Below are positions 1-4,786 of a stretch of 6,053 bases of DNA, piece by piece; position 1 is the first letter of the stretch; every line of letters begins with the position of its first letter. The notes under the pieces are model-generated. The model worked only from the letters and a program-made list of their open reading frames with translations. It ran no database searches and was not told where the DNA came from. Both the position numbers and the translations under genes were made by a program. Source of the stretch: CATOSD01 sp034422735 (lineage in GTDB: Bacteria; Chloroflexota; Dehalococcoidia; Lucifugimonadales; CATOSD01); NCBI GenBank assembly GCA_034422735.1, contig DAOUJL010000045.1, positions 1 to 6,053 on the forward strand. The letters run 5' to 3'.

Positions 1-116
1 AAGCCTACAACAACACGCCCAGGAAGTGCCTCAAATACCGCACCCCGGCGGAAATCTACAATGAACAGCTGTTGCACTTGAAATGTGAATCCAGCTTCCC
101 GCTTTCGCGGGAATGA
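1..116 (+). CDS. IS30-family transposase, C-terminal end (partial, cut by window start)
   Basis: Reading from base 3, the frame gives AYNNTPRKCLKYRTPAEIYN followed by EQLLHLKCESS and a TGA stop at 114-116. The block Y-N-N-x-P-R-K-C-L-x-Y-x-T-P-A-E is the conserved end of the DDE catalytic domain of IS30-family transposases (family knowledge), which cut and join the element's terminal repeats. Everything upstream, including the helix-turn-helix and most catalytic residues, lies outside the window, so intactness cannot be judged. The frame runs through the presumed right terminal repeat (70-91) and ends inside the flanking palindrome (96-113). The last residues, roughly SFPLSRE, therefore appear to come from target DNA rather than from the element. 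A same-strand IS30 start is at the far right of the window. Confidence 0.85.
   Translation, partial: AYNNTPRKCLKYRTPAEIYNEQLLHLKCESSFPLSRE
70..91 (+). repeat. Right terminal inverted repeat of the left IS30-family element
   Basis: The reverse complement of these 22 bases matches 5952-5973, upstream of the right-hand transposase start, at 17 of 22 positions. The match includes an unbroken AAGTGCAACA core at the inner side. This is the expected arrangement of right and left ends of related IS30 elements. The exact outer boundary is not fixed, because the target duplication cannot be seen from one side. Confidence 0.7.
96..113. repeat. Short palindromic dispersed repeat (TTCCCGC/GCGGGAA) at the IS junction
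   Basis: Seven-base arms TTCCCGC (96-102) and GCGGGAA (107-113) flank a TTTC loop. With the adjoining ATGACGG it matches the widespread repeat whose translations read VIPAKAG or RHSRESG, similar to the neisserial dRS3 core (recalled, not searched). It starts 4 bases outside the presumed IS30 right end, which fits the known preference of some IS30 elements for palindromic targets. Confidence 0.65.
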
Positions 117-178
117 CGGATGGGGAAACACAATCTAGCATACTCAGATTGGCGCGGTACCAGGCCGCCCCTTTTCGA

Positions 179-184
179 GAGGAG
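179..184 (+). promoter_or_regulatory. Shine-Dalgarno site deciding the stress-protein start
   Basis: GAGGAG ends 9 bases before the ATG at 194. It favours that start over an in-frame ATG at 113, which lies inside the IS-flanking palindrome and would add 27 residues unlike any universal stress protein. Confidence 0.75.
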
Positions 185-193
185 CCTAGCGAT

Positions 194-1180
194 ATGTTCA
201 AACACGTTCTGGTGCCCCTGGACGGCTCGGACCTGGCGGAGGGCATTCTGCCCTACGTCGTGGGGATAGCCGGCGGCGTGGGCGCTCGGATTACGCTGCT
301 TACGGTCGTGGACCCGGACATGCTGGAGGTCCCCACCTCGCTGAGGGGAGAGGCGTCCGGTCGAGGAATTCCGCCCGAGGAGCGGCGGCGCGCCGGAAGT
401 CGCCGCCACGAGGCGAGTGGTCCGTTCGTGGAGCAGATTCTCGAGAACGTGGAGCGGCGCGCCGAGGCGAACCTGCGCGAGGTAGCGGAGCGTCTGCGGG
501 AGCAGGGAGTCGAGGCCGAGGGTAAGATCGTGCTCGGAACGCCCGCGGAGCAGATAGCGCGGTCGGCCGAGGCCGAGGGATGCGACCTGATCGCCATGTC
601 CACGCACGGCAGGAACCTGATAGCGCGGGGCGTGTTGGGCAGCGTGACCGACAAGGTAATCCACTCGGTGAGCGTTCCCGTGCTCACGATAACGCCCGAA
701 CGCGCCCGCAAGTACGAGCAGGACGCGAGCGGTGCTATGACCAGTCTGCTGGCGCCGCTGGACGGCTCCGAACTGGCCGAGAGCGTGCTGCCATACGTGG
801 AGAGCCTGGCGCTGGCGATGTCGCTGAGGGTTACGCTGGTGAAGGCGCTGAGGCTGGACAACAGCTCGTCGGCGTACCTGGAGGGCATGGCCTACACGAC
901 GAACGCGAAGATCCAGTTGGAAGTGGAGCAGGAGTCCTCCGAGTACCTGGAGGAGGTGGCGGCGGCGCTTAGGGACAAGGGCGTCAAGGTGGGCACGAAG
1001 GTGCTCCTGGGCACGCCGGCGTCGGCAATCGCGGACTACTCCCACGAGATCGACTGCGACGTGATAGCGATGGCGACGCACGGGCGGTCCGGGCTCTCGC
1101 GCTGGGTGCTGGGCAGCGTGACGGAGACGCTGGTGCGGACGTCGGGCAGCCCGGTGCTGGTGGTGCCGCCGGGGGGGTAG
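194..1180 (+). CDS. Tandem-domain universal stress protein (UspA family)
   Basis: This 328-aa cytoplasmic protein has two UspA-type Rossmann-like domains, residues about 1-168 and 182-326. Each opens with a beta strand and acidic residue in the pattern L-x-P-L-D-G-S-[DE]-L-A-E (Asp10, Asp190). Each ends with the nucleotide-binding signature T-H-G-R-x8-G-S (about 137-150 and 295-308), followed by V-P-V-L or S-P-V-L. The first glycine of the classic G-2x-G-9x-G-S/T motif is Ser in domain 1 and Ala in domain 2, a common variation, so ATP binding is likely but unproven. Family members are ATP-binding stress-response or signalling proteins with no single reaction. Domain 1 carries an Arg/Gly/Glu-rich insertion at about 51-77. 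The gene looks monocistronic, downstream of an IS30 end and convergent with the monooxygenase. Identity is sure; the specific role is unknown. Confidence 0.93.
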   Translation: MFKHVLVPLDGSDLAEGILPYVVGIAGGVGARITLLTVVDPDMLEVPTSLRGEASGRGIPPEERRRAGSRRHEASGPFVEQILENVERRAEANLREVAERLREQGVEAEGKIVLGTPAEQIARSAEAEGCDLIAMSTHGRNLIARGVLGSVTDKVIHSVSVPVLTITPERARKYEQDASGAMTSLLAPLDGSELAESVLPYVESLALAMSLRVTLVKALRLDNSSSAYLEGMAYTTNAKIQLEVEQESSEYLEEVAAALRDKGVKVGTKVLLGTPASAIADYSHEIDCDVIAMATHGRSGLSRWVLGSVTETLVRTSGSPVLVVPPGG

Positions 1181-1200
1181 GGGAACGCTTCGTTCACCCA

Positions 1201-1228
1201 GACCCTTCGGTGGGCTCAGGGCAGGCTC
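1201..1228. repeat. Fragment of a dispersed repeat (CCCTTCGG / GGCTCAGGGCAGG type)
   Basis: In the 102-bp gap between the convergent stress-protein and monooxygenase genes lies GACCCTTCGGTGGGCTCAGG followed by GCAGGCTC. This resembles a short repeat seen scattered in many GC-rich genomes, whose translations read CPEPxEGS (recalled, not searched). CCCT and AGGG can form a short hairpin, but no T-tract follows, so a terminator role is not shown. Confidence 0.5.
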
Positions 1229-1282
1229 CTAGCTCTCTCCCATCAAAGGAGACGGGATCGTGCCCATCCCTCCACGACCTCC

Positions 1283-2731
1283 CTACTCGCGGGCCAGGAA
1301 CTGGCGGACGCGGGTCTTGAGGGGCTCTTTGTCGTAGATGGCGTAGAGGGCGCTGGCCATGCGCGAGGGGTCGCCGAAGAAGAAGCGCTCGTAGAGGACC
1401 TGGCGCGAGCCGAATGCGCTGCACGCGACGTCCCACGCGAGACGGAAGAGGCGCACGCGCTCCTCGCCGGTGGCGGCGCCGGTGGCCAGGTAGCGTTCCA
1501 GGTCGGGCTCCAGTTCGCTGTCGAAGTCGGCCTCGGTGGGCAGCGCCATGAGGCTGCTCGAGCCCAGCAGTTGCAGTATCTCCACCATGCGAGGGTACAT
1601 GCGCGGGAAGAGGTTGCGGGCCGCGTCCAGCGGCATTCGGGCGGGACAGGTGACGCCCCAGTCGTCCGGCGCGGCGTCGGCCTCTGAGGCGCGGAGACAG
1701 GCGCGCATCACCTCCAGGTCCAGGATGATCTCGGCTATGCGCTCCTGTACCTGCGGGGACTGCTCGGAGCCGAGCGTCTCGGCCACCAGGCAGGCCACGC
1801 CCAGCACGAACTCCGCCTTGGCGACGTTCTTGACGACGACCTGGTGCATCATGTGGACGACGGCGTTGGTGGCGGCGTAGCAGGTGTTGGCGAGCTCGAC
1901 GTCGTCCAGCAGGAACAGCCGCTCCCAGGGCACCAGGACGTCGTCGAAGAAGACGATGGCGTCCATCTCCTCGAAGCGCGAGCCGAGCGGGTGGTCGAAG
2001 TGGGACCTGCCGAGGTCGAAGCTCTCGCGGCAGATGAACCTGAGACCGGGCTGGCCGCAGGGTATGGCGAACGAGAGGGCGAACTGCCCGGCGCCGGGGC
2101 CGGCCCGTAGCACCGTGGAGGGCGCGACGATGATCTCGTCCGAGATGGGGCCGAGGGTGGCGAGCACGCGCGCGCCCCTGACGACCACGCCCGCGTCCGT
2201 TTCCCGCACGGCGCGCAGGGAGACCTCCTCGTCGGTGCCGATTGTCGCCTGCGGCGAGCGGGTGCGTCGGACGTTGACGAGCGTGTGGGTAAGCGCGAGG
2301 TCGTTCTCGCGGACGTGCTCGTAGTAGCGGCGGATGTTCTGCGCGAACTCCGGGCGGTTGCGGGCGAAGAAGTCGGCGGCGGCGGCCTGGGCCATGAGGC
2401 TGCCGTTGAGGTAGTCGGGGGTGCGGCCCATCATGCCGCCGCTGTACCGCGCCCAGTGGGCCATCATGCGGCTGCGGCGCTCCAGGTCGTGCTGTGAGCG
2501 CGGCGCCAGGAACGACAGGCCAACGTCGTCGCCGGTCGTGGGCGACGGGTAGGTCATCTCGCCCTTCAGCTCCGGGGAGAGCTGCATGTCGTAGAGCGCG
2601 GCGAGGGAGCGCGCGCCTCGGCGGAACGCGGGATGGGACGTAACGTCGTCGACGCGCTCGCCGTCGATCCAGACCTCGCGCTCGGACCGGCGCAGGCCCT
2701 CCAGGTACTGATCGCCTCCGCGTGCGGGCAT
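1283..2731 (-). CDS. hpaB: 4-hydroxyphenylacetate 3-monooxygenase-type oxygenase component (HpaB family)
   Basis: This 482-aa protein has the full length and layout of the HpaB family: an N-terminal domain beginning Y-L-E-G-L-R, a central acyl-CoA-dehydrogenase-like flavin domain and a C-terminal helical domain. The family uses FADH2 from a separate reductase to hydroxylate phenols ortho to the hydroxyl group. Residues matching the catalytic Arg, Tyr and His of characterised HpaB are visible: Arg103 and Tyr107 in G-R-T-P-D-Y-L-N, and His149 in L-T-H-T-L-V-N. A flavin-loop signature A-T-L-G-P-I-S-D-E-I-I-V starts at about 191. The start is fixed by AGGAGG (2737-2742) 5 bases upstream. No HpaC-like reductase is in the window. 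The family also includes oxygenases for nitrophenols, chlorophenols and other aromatics, and distant dehydratases, so the substrate is uncertain although the fold is sure. Confidence 0.9.
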   Translation of the reverse strand: MPARGGDQYLEGLRRSEREVWIDGERVDDVTSHPAFRRGARSLAALYDMQLSPELKGEMTYPSPTTGDDVGLSFLAPRSQHDLERRSRMMAHWARYSGGMMGRTPDYLNGSLMAQAAAADFFARNRPEFAQNIRRYYEHVRENDLALTHTLVNVRRTRSPQATIGTDEEVSLRAVRETDAGVVVRGARVLATLGPISDEIIVAPSTVLRAGPGAGQFALSFAIPCGQPGLRFICRESFDLGRSHFDHPLGSRFEEMDAIVFFDDVLVPWERLFLLDDVELANTCYAATNAVVHMMHQVVVKNVAKAEFVLGVACLVAETLGSEQSPQVQERIAEIILDLEVMRACLRASEADAAPDDWGVTCPARMPLDAARNLFPRMYPRMVEILQLLGSSSLMALPTEADFDSELEPDLERYLATGAATGEERVRLFRLAWDVACSAFGSRQVLYERFFFGDPSRMASALYAIYDKEPLKTRVRQFLARE

Positions 2732-2801
2732 GGGCGCCTCCTGCTCGGTTGCTACCGCCGCGCTTGATGCGCGGCGCGACCTCGGCGTTTGTACGCGCGG
2801 G

Positions 2802-2830
2802 AGTGTACCAACGGGGGCGGGGTGAGTCCA
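2802..2830 (-). promoter_or_regulatory. Candidate promoter for the HpaB-type gene
   Basis: On the minus strand, TGGACT (2825-2830) and TACACT (2802-2807) are separated by 17 bases, a fair sigma-70-like pair. It would give a leader of roughly 60 bases before the ATG at 2731. This was found by eye only. Confidence 0.35.
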
Positions 2831-2853
2831 GTGGGAACAGGGAGGGACAACGC

Positions 2854-2897
2854 ACCCCCATCCTAACCTTCCCCCTGCGAGGGGGAAGGGACTTATC
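2854..2897 (+). repeat. 44-nt palindromic repeat, copy 1
   Basis: This segment is base-for-base identical to 4086-4129 and in the same orientation. It holds a strong hairpin with 9-base arms CCTTCCCCC (2867-2875) and GGGGGAAGG (2881-2889) around TGCGA. It lies in the 269-bp divergent region between the HpaB-type gene and the ABM-like gene, upstream of the latter's promoter. The sequence resembles dispersed repeats whose translations read LTFPLRGGR (recalled, not searched). Confidence 0.9.
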
Positions 2898-2924
2898 GGA
2901 CTGGCTCCAGGCTGGGTGGGCGTT

Positions 2925-2954
2925 TTGACGGGCCGGCGGGCGCGCTGCTACACT
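2925..2954 (+). promoter_or_regulatory. Promoter for the ABM-like gene
   Basis: TTGACG (2925-2930) and TACACT (2949-2954) are 18 bases apart, with TGC directly before the -10 giving an extended -10. Transcription would start near 2961, leaving a leader of about 40 bases before the ATG at 3001. Confidence 0.6.
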
Positions 2955-3000
2955 CGGCGGCACCGCGGAGGACGCGGAATCACCGGCGAGGTGAAGAGGG

Positions 3001-3288
3001 ATGATCGGAGTTTTGACACACCACTGGGCGAGGGAGGACAGGGTGGAGGAGGCGAGGCGGCTTCTGGACGGCAACGGGTTGGCGCAGAGCCGGGCGCCGG
3101 GGTTCCGCTCGCGCCAGACGCTGCTCTCGCTGAGCGACGCCACGAAGATAACGAGCATCGTCGTCTGGGACAGCAACGAGATATACGATGCCTGGCGGGC
3201 CAGCCCGGAGCGGGCTGAGGCCATGGCGGGGGCGGAGGAGCTTTGGGCGCGGCCGCCGGAGTCCGAGCGGTTCGAGGTGGCGGACTAG
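3001..3288 (+). CDS. Small ABM-like dimeric alpha/beta-barrel protein
   Basis: This 95-aa protein has the length and pattern of antibiotic-biosynthesis-monooxygenase (ABM) or stress-responsive A/B-barrel domains. A first beta strand (M-I-G-V-L-T-H-H-W) is followed by an amphipathic helix (about 12-22). A hydrophobic strand follows an A-P-G-F-R-S-R turn, then a strand I-T-S-I-V-V-W-D and a last helix with Y-D-A-W-R-A-S-P (about 62-69). In ABM proteins this last part commonly reads F-x-x-W-x-x-S. Members form dimers that oxidise small molecules or degrade heme, and many are uncharacterised. GAGGTG (2988-2993) lies 7 bases before the ATG. The gene diverges from the HpaB-type monooxygenase and could act with it, but nothing in the sequence proves a link or a substrate. 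Confidence 0.75.
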   Translation: MIGVLTHHWAREDRVEEARRLLDGNGLAQSRAPGFRSRQTLLSLSDATKITSIVVWDSNEIYDAWRASPERAEAMAGAEELWARPPESERFEVAD

Positions 3289-3310
3289 ACTAGGAGCAAT
3301 GCCAACGCAA

Positions 3311-3336
3311 TAGGGGCGGTTCACGAACCGCCCCTA
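3311..3336. repeat. Long palindrome TAGGGGCGGTTC / GAACCGCCCCTA
   Basis: Perfect 12-base arms (3311-3322 and 3325-3336) flank a 2-base centre, 22 bases after the ABM-like gene's stop. No T-tract follows. It looks like a dispersed palindromic repeat family common in some GC-rich environmental genomes (recalled). It could also stall or stabilise transcripts arriving from either side. Confidence 0.8.
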
Positions 3337-3346
3337 CGCCCGTCTA

Positions 3347-3385
3347 GTGAGCGCCTTCACCAACGTTCGTTCAGAAGGCGCTCAC
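3347..3385. repeat. Inverted repeat GTGAGCGCCTTC / GAAGGCGCTCAC between convergent genes
   Basis: Perfect 12-base arms (3347-3358 and 3374-3385) flank a 15-base loop. The repeat begins 7 bases beyond the stop of the minus-strand UGSC selenoprotein gene, and it also faces transcripts from the ABM-like gene. It lacks the run of T expected for a classical intrinsic terminator, so a bidirectional terminator or mRNA 3'-end stabiliser is only a possibility. The alternative is another mobile palindromic repeat. Confidence 0.7.
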
Positions 3386-3392
3386 GAGCCGT

Positions 3393-3935
3393 CTATTCCT
3401 TGGCGAGCAGTATCTGCAACACCTCGGGGGCGGCGCGCATGGCGCGCTCGCGGAGGACGTCGTCGGGCAGGCTGCCCAGCGGGTGGGGCACCACCACGAA
3501 GGGGTAGTCGGGGATTCCGCCTATCTTGGACATCGCCTTGCCGCTGGACACGAACGGCTCGGTGCAGATGACCGCCGCGGGGACTCCGTTCTTCTCGAAC
3601 TCGATTCCGTCGTGCACACTGCACGATGAGCAGGAGCCTCAATCACCCGACGCGGTGATCACCACGTCGCACTGCTCGACCATCTCGTCCATGATGTGCT
3701 TGGGGCAGGGCCGCGAGGCGTTGCCCTTGTTGCGGACCACGACGTCCTTGAAGTCGTAGCGGTCGGCGAGAATCTCCTGGACCATTTCCAGAATCTCGGG
3801 GGAGTTGTGCTTGCCGTTGGCGAGCAGTCCCACCACCGTGCCGTCGAGCGTCTCGGGGCGGGGAGCGACTACCGCGTTGACGGGAATCGGCTCGACCGTG
3901 GGGTCCAGCACCTGCAACCTGGTTGCCGTAGCCAT
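3393..3935 (-). CDS. UGSC-family selenoprotein (in-frame UGA read as selenocysteine)
   Basis: Read through one UGA, this is a 180-aa protein. Residues 1-98 end V-V-I-T-A-S-G-D. The UGA (3639-3641) supplies Sec99, and the frame continues G-S-C102-S-S-C105-S-V-H-D-G. The U-G-S-C motif after G-D, the following V-H-D-G-[IV]-E and the later P-H-P-L-G match the UGSC (seleno)protein family as I recall it. The family is named for this motif and its biochemical function is not established. The fold looks alpha/beta and soluble, with an early strand G-T-V-V-G-L-L-A-N-G-K. A Sec next to a resolving Cys suggests thiol/selenol redox chemistry (inference). AAGGAGG (3944-3950), 8 bases upstream, fixes the ATG. 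A SECIS-like hairpin follows the UGA. Usual gene calling would leave 98-aa and 74-aa pieces. It diverges from the second selenoprotein gene. Confidence 0.9.
3610..3626 (-). promoter_or_regulatory. SECIS-like hairpin of the UGSC gene
   Basis: On the minus strand, 12 bases after the UGA, TCGTGC and GCACGA form a perfect 6-bp stem with loop AGTGT. The loop begins 18 bases after the UGA and has G at its second position. Both fit the bacterial SECIS pattern recognised by SelB, which has a small apical loop with G in the first two positions about 16-37 bases behind the UGA. Part of the stem codes the S-S-C-S-V-H-D stretch. Confidence 0.75.
3639..3641 (-). other. Selenocysteine codon UGA (Sec99 of the UGSC protein)
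   Basis: The minus strand reads GGT GAT TGA GGC TCC TGC, that is G-D-Sec-G-S-C. The protein pattern continues without break on both sides in the same frame, which argues against a true stop or a frameshift. Confidence 0.88.
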
Positions 3936-3982
3936 AGATGGGCCCTCCTTGCTGGCTTCGTGGGTATGCCGGTTGGTAGCCC

Positions 3983-4011
3983 ATTATTACGCGAACGGGG
4001 GCGGATGGCAA
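3983..4011 (-). promoter_or_regulatory. Promoter for the UGSC selenoprotein gene
   Basis: On the minus strand, TTGCCA (4006-4011) is followed after 16 bases by TAATAAT (3983-3989), a strong sigma-70-like pair and the only AT-rich patch in this region. It predicts a leader of about 40 bases before the ATG at 3935, containing the Shine-Dalgarno site. Confidence 0.6.
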
Positions 4012-4017
4012 GCACTT

Positions 4018-4044
4018 TTGCGGCAAGGGGCAGCGTGCTACCAT
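4018..4044 (+). promoter_or_regulatory. Candidate promoter for the Sec-DsbA / aldolase operon
   Basis: TTGCGG (4018-4023) and TACCAT (4039-4044) are separated by 15 bases, short of optimal, but TGC directly before the -10 gives an extended -10 like that at 2946-2954. Its -35 lies 6 bases from the -35 of the minus-strand promoter, so the two would be back to back. Transcription would start near 4051 and place the 44-nt repeat in the leader. Confidence 0.4.
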
Positions 4045-4085
4045 GTCGGCACGAAAGCAAGAGTCAATCCGACAGCCCGTTCAAG

Positions 4086-4129
4086 ACCCCCATCCTAACC
4101 TTCCCCCTGCGAGGGGGAAGGGACTTATC
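4086..4129 (+). repeat. 44-nt palindromic repeat, copy 2, in the selenoprotein leader
   Basis: This copy is identical to 2854-2897. Arms CCTTCCCCC (4099-4107) and GGGGGAAGG (4113-4121) flank TGCGA. The repeat ends 2 bases before the Shine-Dalgarno of the Sec-DsbA gene, so in the mRNA it would form a stable hairpin immediately upstream of the ribosome-binding site. Confidence 0.9.
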
Positions 4130-4131
4130 CT

Positions 4132-4138
4132 GAGGAGG
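4132..4138 (+). promoter_or_regulatory. Shine-Dalgarno site deciding the Sec-DsbA start
   Basis: GAGGAGG ends 6 bases before ATG 4145. This is the best ribosome-binding site in the area and supports initiation upstream of the UGA. A start after the UGA, such as TTG 4241, would discard the active site and has no comparable site. Confidence 0.85.
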
Positions 4139-4144
4139 CTGAAG

Positions 4145-4786
4145 ATGTCCGACGCGCTCGAATACGGCCCGGTGAAGGTCACTTTCTGGTACGACTACAT
4201 TTGACCGTGGTGCTACGTCGGCCTGGAGAGGGTCGACAGGTTGGCCGAGGAGTTCGACGTAACCGTCGAGGGCAAGGCGTTTCTGCTGCGGCCCGACATT
4301 CCCAAGGAGGGGCGCAAGAGGTCGCTGACGCCCGAGGAGCAGGGCGGCTCGCTGAATGAGCCGCTGCGATCCTATGCCGAGGAGGCGGGGCTGGTGATGC
4401 GCCGCTTTCCGCTGACGCCGTACACGCAGTACGCGCTGGAGGCGAGCGAGTACGCCAAGGAGTACGGGCAGTTCGACTCCGTGCACCGCGCGCTGTACCG
4501 GGCGTACTGGGAGGACGGGCACGACCTGGGCGACTTCGCGGTGCTGGAGCGGGTGGCGGGCGATTGCGGGCTGGACTGGCCGGAGCTGCGCGACCGGCTG
4601 GAGTCGCGGTACTACGAGACGGAGATCGCGAACCAGTTCCAGGAGGGCCTCAACCTCGGAATCAACGGCATTCCGGGCTTTCTGATGGGCAACATCCTGT
4701 TTACGGGCGCGCGTCCGTACAGCGTGTTCCGGGCGGTGATGGGCAAGTTGCGGGAGGCGGGCCAGCAGGGAGAGGCGCGGCCATGA
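4145..4786 (+). CDS. DsbA/FrnE-like thiol oxidoreductase with selenocysteine active site (U-P-W-C)
   Basis: Read through one UGA, this is a 213-aa protein of the DsbA/FrnE family (2-hydroxychromene-2-carboxylate isomerase-like thioredoxin fold with helical insertion). The first strand, V-K-V-T-F-W-Y-D-Y-I, leads into Sec20-P-W-C23-Y-V-G-L-E-R. In cysteine homologues this position reads C-P-W-C-[YF]-[VI]-G. Next come an R-P-D-I-P-[KR]-E-G-like stretch (about 50-57), the helical insertion and a cis-proline loop G-I-N-G-I-P-G-F-L-M-G (Pro177). Sec20 would be the attacking residue and Cys23 the resolving one. No signal peptide is visible, so the protein is probably cytoplasmic, as for FrnE. It is first in an operon and overlaps the aldolase start by ATGA. 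A SECIS-like hairpin lies just after the UGA. The alternative is a pseudogene with a Cys-to-stop mutation; the hairpin, intact frame and neighbouring selenoprotein argue against that. Confidence 0.87.
4202..4204 (+). other. Selenocysteine codon UGA (Sec20 of the DsbA-like protein)
   Basis: The plus strand reads TAC ATT TGA CCG TGG TGC. TGA falls exactly at the first cysteine of the C-x-x-C motif, the position where Sec replaces Cys in known thioredoxin-fold selenoproteins. Confidence 0.85.
4217..4237 (+). promoter_or_regulatory. SECIS-like hairpin of the DsbA-like gene
   Basis: GTCG (4217-4220) pairs with CGAC (4234-4237) and CCT (4222-4224) with AGG (4229-4231), around a GGAG tetraloop, with a 1x2 internal loop between the stems. 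The apical loop begins 20 bases after the UGA and starts with GG, as expected for a bacterial SECIS. The upper stem is only 3 bp, so this is weaker than the UGSC hairpin. Confidence 0.6.

Noticed and set aside
114..144. Promoter for the stress-protein gene (CATACT at 139-144 as -10)
   Set aside because: No -35 with acceptable sequence and spacing was found. ATGACG at 113-118 would need a 20-base spacer. The region is AT-richer, but the call is too weak.
113..193. Upstream start (ATG 113) for the stress protein
   Set aside because: The ATG lies inside the IS-flanking palindrome and lacks a Shine-Dalgarno site. The added 27 residues do not fit the family, whereas ATG 194 has GAGGAG at 9 bases.
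56..1081. A 341-codon minus-strand frame antisense to the stress protein
   Set aside because: It is His/Arg/Leu-rich with no domain, and its end reads the flanking palindromic repeat. It is a shadow of the two-domain stress-protein gene.
1194..3224. A 676-codon open frame on the minus strand overlapping the HpaB-type gene
   Set aside because: Its translation is rich in Arg, Pro and Gly without family motifs, typical of an off-frame reading in GC-rich DNA. The overlapping 482-aa frame has clear HpaB signatures and a perfect Shine-Dalgarno.
3311..3385. Classical intrinsic terminators
   Set aside because: The stems are long, but no run of T follows on either strand, so they were listed as repeats rather than terminators.
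3393..3617. A separate 74-aa gene starting at GTG 3617
   Set aside because: It is in the same frame as the preceding 98 codons, has no ribosome-binding site of its own at the right distance, and joins into the UGSC family pattern when UGA is read as Sec.
2854..4129. CRISPR array from the 44-nt repeats
   Set aside because: There are only two copies, 1.2 kb apart, with genes between them and no spacer pattern or cas genes.
4202..4204. TGA as a nonsense mutation making the DsbA-like gene a pseudogene
   Set aside because: The rest of the frame is intact with conserved motifs, TGA falls exactly on the catalytic Cys, a SECIS-like hairpin follows, and a second Sec gene is adjacent. It cannot be excluded without finding Sec machinery.
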